Shown in pieces: positions 21,445 through 33,289 of a stretch of 64,000 nucleotides of DNA. The stretch is from Odiellus spinosus (Eukaryota; Arthropoda; Arachnida; Opiliones; Phalangiidae), in contig OY987229.1 of NCBI GenBank assembly GCA_963920705.1, positions 17,923,728 through 17,987,727 of the forward strand. The letters are read 5' to 3'. The position numbers were made by a program, and so were the translations under genes. The notes beneath the pieces are model-generated. The model worked only from the letters and a program-made list of their open reading frames with translations, was not told the DNA's origin and ran no database searches. Numbering within the stretch: position 1 is the first letter of the stretch; the number at the start of each line of letters is the position of its first letter.

Positions 21445-24400
21445 CGTAACGAGGAAAGTGTACGATCTGGTTTGATGTACAGAATTATATTTAAACCTTG
21501 GATTCGTTGCTATACCAGGGATGGTGTATTTTTACTACTCAAAGGCTAGAATCCAACTAGTTTTGCAAACTTAGCGCGAAACATGAATATAATATTACTT
21601 ATATAGGCAGAGGCCTACCCATTTATAAAACCGAAGGCTATAGATATTTTTCCCCCCAAATGAAGTCAAAATTCACCGTGCAGTAAAAGATTATCCAAGA
21701 GACCCCACACATAATGTTCGACTGTTCTTAAAGCAGTTTGCAAAACTACTTTTATACACTACGAAGTTTTACATTATTTATTACTACGCTTAAGCTATAA
21801 CGTAGTTTGCAAATCTTTACTAGAAAATATCTATATATGGCTTACATGTAACACACCTGACCATGAACCACGGTAGAAGAGAGTCCCCTCAGGCTTCCAT
21901 AACAGCCCCGGTTTACTACTGTTCGCGAGGAGTGTCGTAAACTAATTAAAAGTGTGGCGGATTTATATTCAATCTTAAATATAATAGGGTAAAAAAGTAG
22001 TTTTGAAAGTAACCGGAGAACAGTCAAGAAGAATGAAAACTTGTTCGAATTTTCAGAACGCGCAAACCTATAGCTTACGTTAAAAAAAGCAATGTTTTTG
22101 GTTTACTGGAGTTGAAAGTTTAAACTGGTTTTGTCAATACCTACGAAGATACATGGCCCCCCTACCAGTCTTCATGATAACAGGTAAAAAAAAATCCAGT
22201 TATAAAATGTAGTAAGTACGTAAAACTTAAATTTATGAATGAATTTGTAACGTTTCTGAACTTTATCGAAATTGATTTTGACTTTAAGTTGGTTTTAAAT
22301 ATGCGCAATTAACTTGACTATATGAGTTAAGTTATAATATTGAATTATAATTATTGTGTGATAGATATTTGGCACATATTTGCAAAGTTTTAAGAGTTAT
22401 TAAATAACTAAAATATGGTTAGGCTTAGCGAAATTTTTGTAAACATTTACTAACAGAATCTATAGAGTTTAACTAAATTGAAGTATGAATGTTATTCTAA
22501 CACTTTATCTTAAAACGTCAAGTTTTAACGGATCTTACACCCTATTTAAGTCATTGTAATCAAAATTTTAAGGCTGTTTTCGACTGGTCAACATATGAAA
22601 TTCTCTTTAAAGTAGATAATACTGTCAATATTTCAAAGAATGTCAGAAGAAAACATCAAAATTAACACAAAATTGTACTTTAAAAATCACCCAAATACCC
22701 GAAAAATTGAAATTAAAAACGCTAAATGAACACCCTTAAGTCAAAACTTGTCCCCTTTAGCTTAACCTAAAAGTTGTAGTATTAAATACAAACTCTACAA
22801 CCCAAAATTTAAACCATAAAATTCACAGCCGTTCTATCTCGGACTGACTTTTACTCGCGGTAAAGAAGATATCACATATTTTGGTTGATATTTTTCAAAT
22901 CAAAACGATAACTTAACCCAAAATATCAATAACTAATAACATACCTTCATAACGAATATTTATCACATTTAGTTTAACTTTTAAAAGGGATTAAAATTAA
23001 GGTTTCACATTTTAAAAAATTCGCGAAATGAGTGGTAGAAATTTACAGAGACCTAACCCACAACGCGTTCCGTCGACAACAGCGGCCAAACTCTGGATTG
23101 CTCAGAGCTGGTGAAGCGAAATTCCCGCTAGGTGGCTAGTCTAGGACCTAGTCTCTAAGCGAAGTATGGTTATGGCCATGCCAAGGCTTAAGGCGGGAGT
23201 ATAGCGGCTAAGGATGGGAAAAATTCTCACCGTGACGTCACGGGCTAATGGAGGCGAAAGATCTCAGGAAGTATCCCTGGCTCTTGGCTTTACGGTCGAT
23301 AGTCGATCCCAACACGATTTTGCAGCGAGAGAAAATAACTTTTATCTCAAGTGGCAAGGAGGTAATGGCTATCGAAGCTGGCTTTTGCGGTAACTGATAA
23401 AGTAAGGTGGGATAGCCTATCTTTCAAGTTCAGAGCTGTTGGCATCGTAGGAAAAGGTTGAGGAGTATTTATACACAATGTTAAAAAACCTCATTGAAAA
23501 TAAAACAGTCACTGACAACTCACATTTAAGAGTTGTATATATCGTACCATTCGCGAAAAGTTTCACAATAAATTTATAATTGAGGCGGATTAATACATGA
23601 AGTTAAATCTCCTAGGATATTAAAATAGTTTTAGTAATCTTCTCGCATACAACTCTTAGCCAAAAAGATTTTGATTTTCTTATATTTTTTAACGCTTCTT
23701 ATAGAAGTTATTTTCTTTTCAAGTTTGATAAATTTGAGGATTCCAGTTATTTATTGTTGACGTGATTTGAAAGGGGTAAAGAATAAGAAATAAAATAATA
23801 AAGGCATTAGTTTTGTATCTTTTTTTTTTTTTTTGTTATTCTTTAACGCTATTTAAATTTTATTAAAAGGATAAAGAAGAAGAGAAACAAAGAATTTTTA
23901 ATTAAGAGTGTTAAAATATGTATAAAAACACTAATAAGATTGTTGAAATTATTATAGTTTTGATTGGAGTTCCCTAAGCCTAACTCCATTTGTAGTATCA
24001 TGGTTAAAATGTCAGAAAATTTACAGCCAATCAAACGTGAAATGTTGTAAGATACATTTTGATTACAGTTAGATTTTCCGACATTTTTAGCCAAGATTTT
24101 ATTCGTACTAAAATGAAATTAGGCTTAGCAGGCTAAAAGCATAAAATGGTTAATTTAGTGTAAATTAAAGGAGGTGAAGAGGAAAAATGAAGTGATATTT
24201 TTATAGATCCTACAATTAAAAATTAAAATTTGTTCGTGTATTAAAACATTCGGGAAAAAAAATTTCAGGTTTTGGCAATCAATTTAAAGAACTTTCGACT
24301 AATCAAAAGAATTTTATGTTTTATATGCTAATAATCAATTAAAAATAACGAATAACGCAAAGGGTAATAATATCCCTTAGTTAATTTCGATAATAGTGTG

Positions 24401-25046
24401 GCTGAAATGCACGGTATTCGACATATCTTAATTGAAATTAACAAAACAAATTGATTAACTAAACTTCCCTTTAACTACATAATTAACATATAATCTAATC
24501 TTGACAAACTGAAAGTGGGTATGTGTCGAACTTTGGATAGGAAAAAATAAGTCAGTGGTAAACTCCTCCGCAAACATTGATGCAAAGCGGTTAGAACACT
24601 TCTACAGGGGCTTACGGAGAATAACATGGGAATTTAACCCCCTTGTTGAAGCTTCACTCTTAACACCTTAAATCGAATTCGTTTAAACGAAGTTGTAGGG
24701 ATATAATCGACAAAAAATGCCTGTATATGGAATAATCTGATTGCTGGAAAAGGTTTTTATGCCCTATTGGGAGCTATGGCTATATATATATATATGTATA
24801 ATTTTGATATCTTCTATTTGAATCTTTCGTTATCAGATGGGATGCGGTGTTTTTATTTAGGGTTAGCAAGCGGTTTGCCTATATGTTTTATTGGGTCAAA
24901 GTATAAATAAAGAGTTTTTACGTGATTAGGTTATTTTTCTCGTGTTATGGTTTTTTACGACACAGCAAGTTTAACTATAGATATACGATCTGGGAGGATG
25001 GACTGTGAAGGAGAGGTTCCTGGATTTAAGCTAGACGAGTATAACT

Positions 25047-25062
25047 AACGCGCATGCGCGTT
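25047..25062. promoter_or_regulatory. NRF1/ewg-like palindrome
   Basis: AACGCGCATGCGCGTT is a perfect 16-bp palindrome containing GCGCATGCGC, the core bound by NRF1 (ewg in insects). Such sites usually mark promoters, yet no gene start is recognised within several kilobases. Confidence 0.35.
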
Positions 25063-26941
25063 TTCGTGGAAGGTAGGTACTCCTATAAATTTATCAAATA
25101 ATTTTCGAAACTCATATTACACTACAGACTTATCACTTATTTTCGTCTGAAACGAATGAATTTTAAAACACATTTAATTGATACACCTACATATGTTCCC
25201 TTTAGATTAACTAAAACTAAATCCACCAATAACTAGGTGATAAATTTCCGTTCCAATTCAACTTCGTTGAATTCGTTTTTTTTCTTGAATTTATTACATT
25301 TCCGACCTAAAACGAAGTATTTTCCAGGTCCATATCAAAAGCTTCAATCTTTATTTTTTACTTTTTTTTCAAAAACTCGTCAAGTCGTCATTGAACTTGA
25401 GAACTGACGAATCTTTTTTTTTTCCTCGTTCTTATCGTACGATAAGCCTAATTTCCAAAAACATTTTCATTCTTAAAAATACATTAACCACAGAAGAACG
25501 CGTTTTTGGACAAAGTACTTCCTGACGAGAGCGAGGTTTTTTTTTTTTTTAAGTTATCTCAAAACATTGGTTAAGCCTCGGCTCTCGTAACTATAACGCG
25601 TAGCCAATCGGGAGATAGAAATTTATTAAATGTGTGCCAATTGCACCCAAAGGTATACCGACCGTAACCACGCTAAAAACCAATATATTTTATACGCGAT
25701 TTGACAATGTTCACGCCAATTAGGAGGCTAAAAATAAATAGATTTTCGAGTGAAACACTCAAACTCAGTCACGCGTGAAACCGTGGAGAATTTATTAGCT
25801 CATCGTGAAACACTTTCTAGAACTTAATGACTATATTTAATTATAATTCTCCTTATAATTAATTATAATAAAGCAAACTTCAAAGGAATAGAAGTGGCGT
25901 TTACCACGTGACTACAAGTATAGTTTGGGAGCTTTAAATCAGTGTTAAAAACTCTCACAGACGGCTAAGAAATTTCAATAAAACCAGGAAGAGAAAATAT
26001 GGTATTAAAACTAAAAGTGTGAGAAACATTTTATAAAATAAAGTATACCCTAATTAGTCATTTAGTTCTGCATGATTATTTTTAGCATAATTAGGCTTAG
26101 CAATTACAGGAAGAATTCTAATTTTTCTCATAAGAATCTGACATGTAAAGTATGAGAGTATTTTGTTTTTCAGGAAAACCTAGTTCGAAGTAATATCTTC
26201 ATAATGGTTAAACTTAACCACGCCCAAAATACATATAAGCCAAGGCCTAAGTATAATATAATGGGTCAGCCGTGAACTCGTAGTCTCGACTAACATTAAT
26301 TTAATTCGAATTGCGAATATTTTCATTCTTTTTAAAAGGAAATATAGAACTAGGTTGTTGTTTTTCGTGGTTTTTTATTCGTCACTTTATATGTAATTTT
26401 ATTCTCATTGTATACGATTTCTTTTTTGTAGTATGGGAAATAATTTAAGGCGTTACTCTAACTACCCTTAAATTATGTTATAAGATTTAAATAATTTTCT
26501 TTACTAGGATGATTATACTTTCTGAATTAAATTCACAAAGAAATATATCTTAACATTTCCTTATAGAGTTCTTGAGTGTCAAGGTTGAGACAACATATTA
26601 TAGACTTTATATTTTAATTGATTTAAATGCATAATTTATATTTAATGTTGAATTAATCTTTTCAATGTAAATATTATATTTTTAAGATATGAAATTAGTA
26701 CATTATTAAAATCCCTGCTTTTTCCCCAGGTGCCATTTTCGTCGCCTACCTTTTTAATTCCGTGTGACAATTGATTAGCCTATTTAATTTTCCTGCGCTT
26801 ATTTTAGTTCTAATTTATTCGAGGGAATTTATTATTTCTTGATTTTTCCTTGAACACATTAAGTCTATTTTTAACTTCATTCACTCTATATTAAATTTCT
26901 AATTCCCATACTTTTTCCAAATGATTTTGGCTTATTTTTTA

Positions 26942-27342
26942 CAGGGTTGCCACTTTTTTTCAGATTAAAATTCCCTGACTTTCCCAGGTTTTTCCCTGAC
27001 CTTTTCCAACGATTTCCCTTACCGTTTCCGCTAATACTACCCAATATTTAACCTTTTTTATAAACTTGCGTTCGCCAAACTTTTTTCATGCATATCTTTG
27101 TTCTAATCCATACAACTGATACCGCGACTGACACGGGCATAGCTTCAAATATTTTCTGCAGATAATGATTGTAATTCCCTGGCTTCTTGAAAGATCTTTA
27201 AATTCCCTGACTTCTTGAAAGATCTTTAAATTCCCTGACTTTTCCACTGACGTTTTAAAATATCTTAAAATTCCCTGACTTCTTTGGTTCATTTTCATAT
27301 TTCCTGACGTTTCCCTGTTTTCTCTGAACTGTGGCAACCCCG
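26942..27342. mobile_element. TIR element filled with CCCTGAC minisatellite (copy A)
   Basis: Termini CAGGGTTGCCAC (26,942-26,953) and GTGGCAACCCCG (27,331-27,342) match with one mismatch. TTTTA is duplicated on both sides (26,937-26,941; 27,343-27,347). The interior is dominated by TTCCCTGACTTTTCC and TTCCCTGACTTCTTGAAAG units. A short minus-strand frame here is repeat-derived. The same architecture occurs at 37,987-38,485. Confidence 0.75.
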
Positions 27343-27740
27343 TTTTATTTCACCCACATTTCAATTTATTTTTTGACTTTTCCCAAGTAAAGTTTTGGTC
27401 TATTTTTAAAATCCCATCGGTTTTTAACTCAAATTTCAAACGCAAAATGGGTCCATTTTTATCCCACTCAAATTTGAACCAAATTTAGATATTTTACAAT
27501 TAATTGGGCTTTTACACTTTTCCTAAATTTTCCCAGGTAATATTTGGCCTATTTTCCATTTCATCTGATTATTACAACAAATTCTGGACTTTTCCCAAGT
27601 CTTCTCCACTCGTCTTTGATTCGAATTTTTAATTTCCCGACCATCTTCCGGTATCTTTTTTAAACTTGCGTAATTCTCAAATAACTTTTAGCTCTTTTTT
27701 TCCTGACTTTCACGTGTTTCTTACAAATTACCATTAAAAT

Positions 27741-28045
27741 TTAAAAAACGTAAAAAACAGCTTTTAAATTTGCAAATCCCTTCGACTTAAAGTCGACAAA
27801 AGCCACGGTATACTTAAAGTACATTTCATCTAGAATTGGTAACACGCTCAAAGTAGGGTTTCCTTCACCTTCCAGTAAACATATCATAGATATAAAGTGA
27901 AGCCATGCTATGTACGTACTGAAAGGTTGGAATAAATCGTAATGTATTCGCGATAATACTAATCTATTTTCACCCATGAGGCTTAACATGGTGTATAAAT
28001 AAGCCATAGGCTTCGCTAGTATCGTGAATCGTTCCCAAACTAAAG
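27741..28045 (-). CDS. Possible terminal exon of an unidentified gene
   Basis: About 100 codons are open on the minus strand from an acceptor-like CTGCTTTAG (near 28,044) to a TAA. There is no ATG near the start: the frame opens at TTG, with the first Met about 15 codons in. If real, it is an exon rather than a whole gene. The translation has a protein-like composition (WERFTILAKPMAYLYTMLS near the start, then FSTYIAWLHFISMICLLEG, a hydrophobic stretch). I do not recognise the family, no partner exon was found upstream on this strand, and chance or a decayed element remains possible. Confidence 0.25.
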
Positions 28046-28605
28046 CAGGCAATTACACCGAGTTCACAAAGAGAATACTCGAAATTAAAACTCTTGGCTC
28101 TAAACCAAATAGAAAGAAACGAGGGCCTCTTATCCTCTTAATTTGATTAAGACTCCAGAAAGGCAGAAACCTAGGAATAGTAAAAATCCATCACCTCTTC
28201 TCATATAAGGAAGCCAAGGTTTTGAAAAACGTGATGCAAATATTCTCGAACGAGAGTACATTTACTCAGCAACGCTTATTACTCTAAAATCTATGAAAAA
28301 TATCACAGAGAATTATAATTACGAAATTTCCTAGCCCCAAAATTAAAGTTTAAACCTACATCTTTAATTATATAATATACCTTTCCTATCTTCATTAAAT
28401 TTTAATATCAAAACTTTATCTACTATTTTTAAGATTGACACAAAACAGAATAAAGATAAAGCATGAAAAAGGATTATATATATATATATACTTTTAGTAC
28501 ATTCACAAGTAAAATAAAAATACTTATGGTACAGCATTTAAAATGTCAAAACAATAATATTATAATCGAAAGGTCTGGGAATTATCGACATGGGGCTATT
28601 TCCTC

Positions 28606-28643
28606 AATCAGGCGGGATCTACAATTGTAGATCCCGCCTGATT
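28606..28643. repeat. Perfect 38-bp palindrome
   Basis: The 19-nt half AATCAGGCGGGATCTACAA is followed immediately by its exact complement. It is GC-richer than its surroundings and has no loop. No second copy was seen in the window. Confidence 0.85.
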
Positions 28644-29099
28644 AAGCCACTCCCTTAAATAAATCTAGAGAAGAACCGATTCAAACGAGTTTGCAATCCT
28701 ATTTACGAGAAAACAGTAGAATATTTTCCAGTAAAGATTTGTATACGAGCTGGTGGCTTTTACTATTAACCTCCCTTACCATGGTAAGTACATAATTACA
28801 AGCCTAGACCCTAGTATCCAGTCAGTGTTAGGAAATTAAAGAAGAATTGCCCCTGGATAAGAGCTAACCCAAGTTTATCCTGAGGTAAAGGATGATAGAG
28901 AATTTTCGAAGAATTGCTTTTGTACTAAAGCCGACCGATCTCCTTAACTTTTATCTTTAATCTTTACTTCAAAGAAACTTTTATCAGTACTTTGAATTGA
29001 TTTCACCCAAATTAATCGATAGTAAGGGCTTTTCTTTTTTTTATTATTCAGTAAGGGTTTTATTCCGCAGTTTAGGTTTAATTAGGTTATTTTTGAAAT

Positions 29100-29175
29100 T
29101 TTAACGTTAAAGGGATAATGAATAGGTGTTTTTTAAATCGATTAAGAGTGTTAAAATACTCGTAAAAACATTAAT
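29100..29175 (+). repeat. GGGATAATGAA-family fragment beside the satellite
   Basis: TTAAAGGGATAATGAATAGG followed by AAATCGATTAAGAGTGTTAA matches the dispersed family described at 20,979 and 23,862. It lies just upstream of the satellite array. Confidence 0.5.
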
Positions 29176-29244
29176 ACTAATGTAATAGTCTTTAAAGTTG
29201 GAAATTTACATCAAGAGTTGGAATACTTGTTGTAGATGTAACTC

Positions 29245-30340
29245 GGTTAAGACTAGCAATGTAGAAACCATTTTTCAATCTCTCCTAATTGAAAAACAGT
29301 TCCTAATTGAAACTAGCTAAAATAGGACTCAACACTAATTAAAATCCCTTTCTATGAACGGGTGGATTAGAATAATTATTCTCAATGTAATTTGGTTAAG
29401 ACTAGCAATGTAGAAACCATTTTCCAAGTTCTCCTAATTGAAAAACAGTCCCCAATTGACACTAGCTAAAATAGGACTCAACACTAATTAAAATCCCTTT
29501 CTATGAACGGGTGGATTAGAATAATTATTCTCAATGTAATTTGGTTAAGACTAGCAATGTAGAAACCATTTTCCAATCTCTCCTCATTGAAAAAGAGTCC
29601 CTAATTGAAACTAGCCAAAATAGGACTCTACACTAATTAAAATTACTTTCTATGAACGGGTGGGTTGGAATAATTATTGGCAACGTGATTCGGTTAAGAC
29701 TAGCAATGTAGAAACCATTTTCCAATCTCTCCTCATTGAAAAACAGTCCCTAATTGAAACTAGTCAAAATATAGGACTCAACACTAATTAAAATCCCTTT
29801 CTATGAACGGATAGGTTGGAATAATTATTGGCAACGTGATTCGGTTAAGACTAGCAATGTAGAAACCATTTTCCAATCTCTCCTAATTGAAAAACAGTCC
29901 CTAATTGAAACTAGTCAAAATAGGTCTCAACACTAATTAAAATTCATTTCTATGAAAGGGTGGATTTGAATAATTATTGGCAAGGTGATTTGGTTAAGAC
30001 TAGCAATGTAGAAACCATTTTCCAATCTCTCCTCATTGAAAAACAGTCCCTAATTGAAACTAGTCAAAATATAGGACTCAACACTAATTAAAATCCCTTT
30101 CTATGAACGGATAGGTCAGAATAATTATTGGCAACGTGATCCGGTTAAGACTAGCAATGTAGAAACCATTTTTCAAGCTCTCCTAATTGAAAAACAGTCA
30201 CTAATTGAAACTAGCCAAAATATAGGACTCAATACTAATAAAAACCCCTTTCTATGAACGGGTGGGCTGGAACAATTATTGGCAACGTGATTCGATTAAG
30301 ACTAGCAATGTAGAAACCATTTTCCAATCCCCAATAATAT
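29245..30340 (+). repeat. ~150-bp satellite array, seven monomers plus a partial
   Basis: GGTTAAGACTAGCAATGTAG starts at 29,245, 29,394, 29,543, 29,692, 29,843, 29,992 and 30,143, and a truncated unit (GATTAAGACTAGC) begins at about 30,294. Periods are 149-151 bp. Each unit contains CTCCTAATTGAAAAACAGTC and CCCTTTCTATGAACGGGTGG. Monomers differ by a few substitutions and 2-bp indels (ATAGGACTC versus ATATAGGACTC). The last copy decays into unique sequence. There are no conserved CRISPR-like short repeats or variable spacers. Confidence 0.95.
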
Positions 30341-32139
30341 GAAAACATTTTAATTAGAATTAACCCAAGTAAGAATAAGACTAATTAAAACCACTTTTTG
30401 CATAAATTATTTTCAAAGTTGTTTCTAAACATTCTACTCAAATCCGTTTTTTTTTTTTTTTTTTTTTTTACAAAATAAAAATCCGTGGCAGCCTCACGTT
30501 AATCATTAGCAGTGAATAATAATTATAATAATTATTATTTACCAACATTACATTAGAACAATCAACTAATACCATTGTGTTTACAAAAATAATTCTTCAT
30601 AAAAACTAGCTATAAAATATGTTGTTGCGTATTAATTGTCGTTCAAACTACGTTTACCAAATATGGGTTCTTTAAAACAAGAACTTTTCCAAACCAAAGA
30701 TTGAAACTTTAGAACACTTTGTATAATTCAAAATTCATATAAGAAATACTTGTATACGAGAGACCCGTGACTGTGCTTTTGAAAAAAACTAGTTATCTAA
30801 TGCTCGCGACTTGAACCAGTTCTTTTAAGATATGGGGGTTGAAAATTGGCAAAAAGAAAATAATTACTTAAAAACGGCTACACGGATTGAGGTGTTTAAC
30901 CCTCATATAAGAATAAATGCATCTTTTTCTTTTTTTTTAAATTACCAAATCTTGCATAATGATACGTAAAGAAGTATGTGGGGGGTTTGATTGACTTAAA
31001 TAATATATACGAAATTTTTGGGGTGTCAACAAAATCATTGAACTCTGAAAGTCTATAACGTTGCTGGTATAGATTTAACTTAATTATAGGAACTCGAATA
31101 TGCAAATATTTCGTTATATGAGTGTAATTAAAGAGATGCTTTCACAAATTTCTCAATAAAATGTAATTTTAGTATTTTCGGAAAGATCGTTAAAAAAAAC
31201 TTTTTATAGATGTAAAATATTTTACATCATAACTAAGGTTGCGTGATTAATATTTAGCCAACTATTAATTAATTTGGGTCACTTTCTCGGCGTCTCTTTC
31301 GCGAAAGTACTATATACACATAGACCTATGACACAAAGATTACCGCGACAGTAAAAAACAAAATACATATTTTGTAATCGTCAACTGGAACTAGATAGCC
31401 CGAATACATTAATTATCTCTTAATTAGAAGTAAATTAATGCTTGGTAAAATCCAAAACTAAAGTGAATCTCTTTAAAATTAGACATAGTATATAAAATGC
31501 TATAAATATATAATGGTAATCAGATATTAAAAACCACATAAAACACATCAAGGTCAACTACAACGTATATATCCCCCAAAAAATCTACAGAAATCCGTAA
31601 AAATTGTAGTCAATTGCGTGCAAAACTAAAGAAAATTCCTTCCAAAAAGGACCTCAAAATCAACAAGCAAAGCACGTACAAACTTTTTGATGCTCTGGCC
31701 TCTTAACTGCGGGGTTTATTTCGCTACAATTTAAGAAAAAAAGAAAGACTTTCACGTGTAATGCTTATAGGAAAAATTAGCTTTCAACGGAACTATGGCA
31801 TAAGACTAGGAAATTTAGCCGACCCATCCCAATAATTCCCTAAGTTATACAGGCAAAAATCCATAAGGGCAGTCATTACAACCTGACAGTAGTTCTCAAA
31901 GGCGGGGTCGACCCTATCGCGACCCTACTACCATTCCCTCGTGACGTTTGTCTTCGCAAAGCAGCCGGGACTCCTCCGTTCGCTTTAATGAGCATGCTAA
32001 TTGGCTAATACCATTTGTCATTCACCCTGGCATCTCTATACCCTTCCTTTCAAAGGAATAGCGCGTGATTAGTAATTTCTGGTACACGACATATAAGGAG
32101 TTAACGTTACGTTGTTAAAAACGTAATATAATCATTCTT
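30341..32139. other. Intergenic, AT-rich
   Basis: No gene is recognised. It contains a 23-T run (30,447-30,469) and one copy of the dispersed CACTTTCTCGGCGTCTCTTT repeat (31,270-31,310). A moderately GC-rich stretch at 31,890-32,000 has no coding signal. Confidence 0.6.
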
Positions 32140-32429
32140 GCGTTCATACTAGGCCTTGGAATCGATTTATACCTTTTCAAAACGTTTCGCTAGAATCGTG
32201 TGAACAAGAAAGCGTCTTTTCTAGAATCGATTTGATTCGATTTCTCGAAACTGCTTCGGGAACCAGTTTCGTACCGATTCGGTTTCAACAATCGATAGAT
32301 GAAGCTACAATAAATCGATTTTTAAAGATAATGCGTGAACACATGACGCTTAAAACGATTCCTGGCGATTTAAATATCGGTTTGCTTCTACCGTTTCAAA
32401 TCGATTGAGAAATGCTAGTGACCGTAGCT
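32140..32429 (+). mobile_element. MITE, GCGTTCATACTAGGCCTTGG family (copy 5, most complete)
   Basis: Starts GCGTTCATACTAGGCCTTGG and ends ATGCTAGTGACCGTAGCT. The termini are imperfect complements (AGCTGCGTTCATACTAG versus AGCTACGGTCACTAGC). The interior is non-coding and rich in AATCGATTT motifs in both orientations. It is the best reference copy for the family here. Confidence 0.8.
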
Positions 32430-33044
32430 CATATGTAATCGTAGATTTACTAATTATACCGAAAGTTCATAATTACAGAAAATAATTAACACATAGAAGT
32501 AAAGGCTATAATTAAACTTAAAATTATATATATATGTACCTAACGTATATAGTTAAAGTATATTTTGAAGGTCCAGTGGATTTTCTCTACGTTATAATTA
32601 CAATCTCACTTCCCAATAGGTATTCGACACTACTCACGATTGGTACCTGTTAACTATTTTAAGACAAATTACCCGCTTTCGTCTATCCATCCGGATACAA
32701 GATGAAGAATTTATTCTATTTATGGTAATATTTTCGCGAAATAATAAAACATTGTTCTATGTTCTTTTAAAATGAACCATTCCTTTAAATGACAATATTA
32801 TTTAAATGTTATGGTCAAAGTAAACCTAGAGCGTTCATTACGTAGTCGGAATTTCATTATGGTTGCTTGTGAAGCAAAGCTAAGTATAATTCATTTACGT
32901 TTTGTTTAGTAATGACGAACCAATATGGAAACTCGAGTGTCCAGCGTTTTCGTTTAAGAGCTCAAAAGATTATCAGTGAAATTTATGCTAGTAATTTTTA
33001 TAGCGTTTACAGTTCGAGGTAAAACAGAAGACGCGTCTTATACT

Positions 33045-33281
33045 CAGGGACGGAAATAGGAAATTTTTCTTATTGGACAAATGTCCCTTATTGGACAAAT
33101 GTCCAGTAACCCCCCTTAAAAATTCAAAAGTTATCGGACATTTAACAAAATTACCGGAAAATGCTGTATTGAAAAGTACTTTCTTTTTATCGGACATTTG
33201 TCCAGTGACCCCCTCTTAAATCGGACATTTGGAAAATTTATCGGACAAATGACCAGTGACTTGTGCTTATTTCCGTCCCTG
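33045..33281. mobile_element. hAT-like MITE with 8-bp target duplication
   Basis: Perfect 14-bp termini CAGGGACGGAAATA lie at 33,045-33,058 and, as the complement, at 33,268-33,281. They are flanked by identical CTTATACT (33,037-33,044 and 33,282-33,289). An 8-bp duplication with a CAGGG terminus fits the hAT superfamily. The 237-bp interior carries repeated TCGGACATTTGTCCAGTGAC units in both orientations and no transposase. Confidence 0.85.
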
Positions 33282-33289
33282 CTTATACT

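Larger units (their letters stand above)
18871..26941. other. Intergenic, AT-rich, repeats only
   Basis: The first ~200 bp upstream of the ARL4 ORF contain CpG-rich sequence (around 18,960-18,990) and probably its promoter and 5' UTR. Beyond that no coding exon is supported. Contents include a degenerate CCTGACCTTTTACGTCATAA array (about 20,100-20,500), a TIR element (20,979-21,444), repeats at 21.74, 23.58, 23.86 and 24.17 kb, TA microsatellites, a GC-richer unassigned stretch (23,030-23,460), and an NRF1-like palindrome (25,047-25,062). Confidence 0.5.

Noticed and set aside
23030-23460. GC-richer stretch considered as a tRNA-derived SINE or exon
   Set aside because: Box-A and box-B matches were poor, no long open frame exists, and no second copy was seen.
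29245-30340. CRISPR array
   Set aside because: The whole ~150-bp unit repeats with minor variation; there are no short identical repeats with unique spacers, and the genome is eukaryotic.
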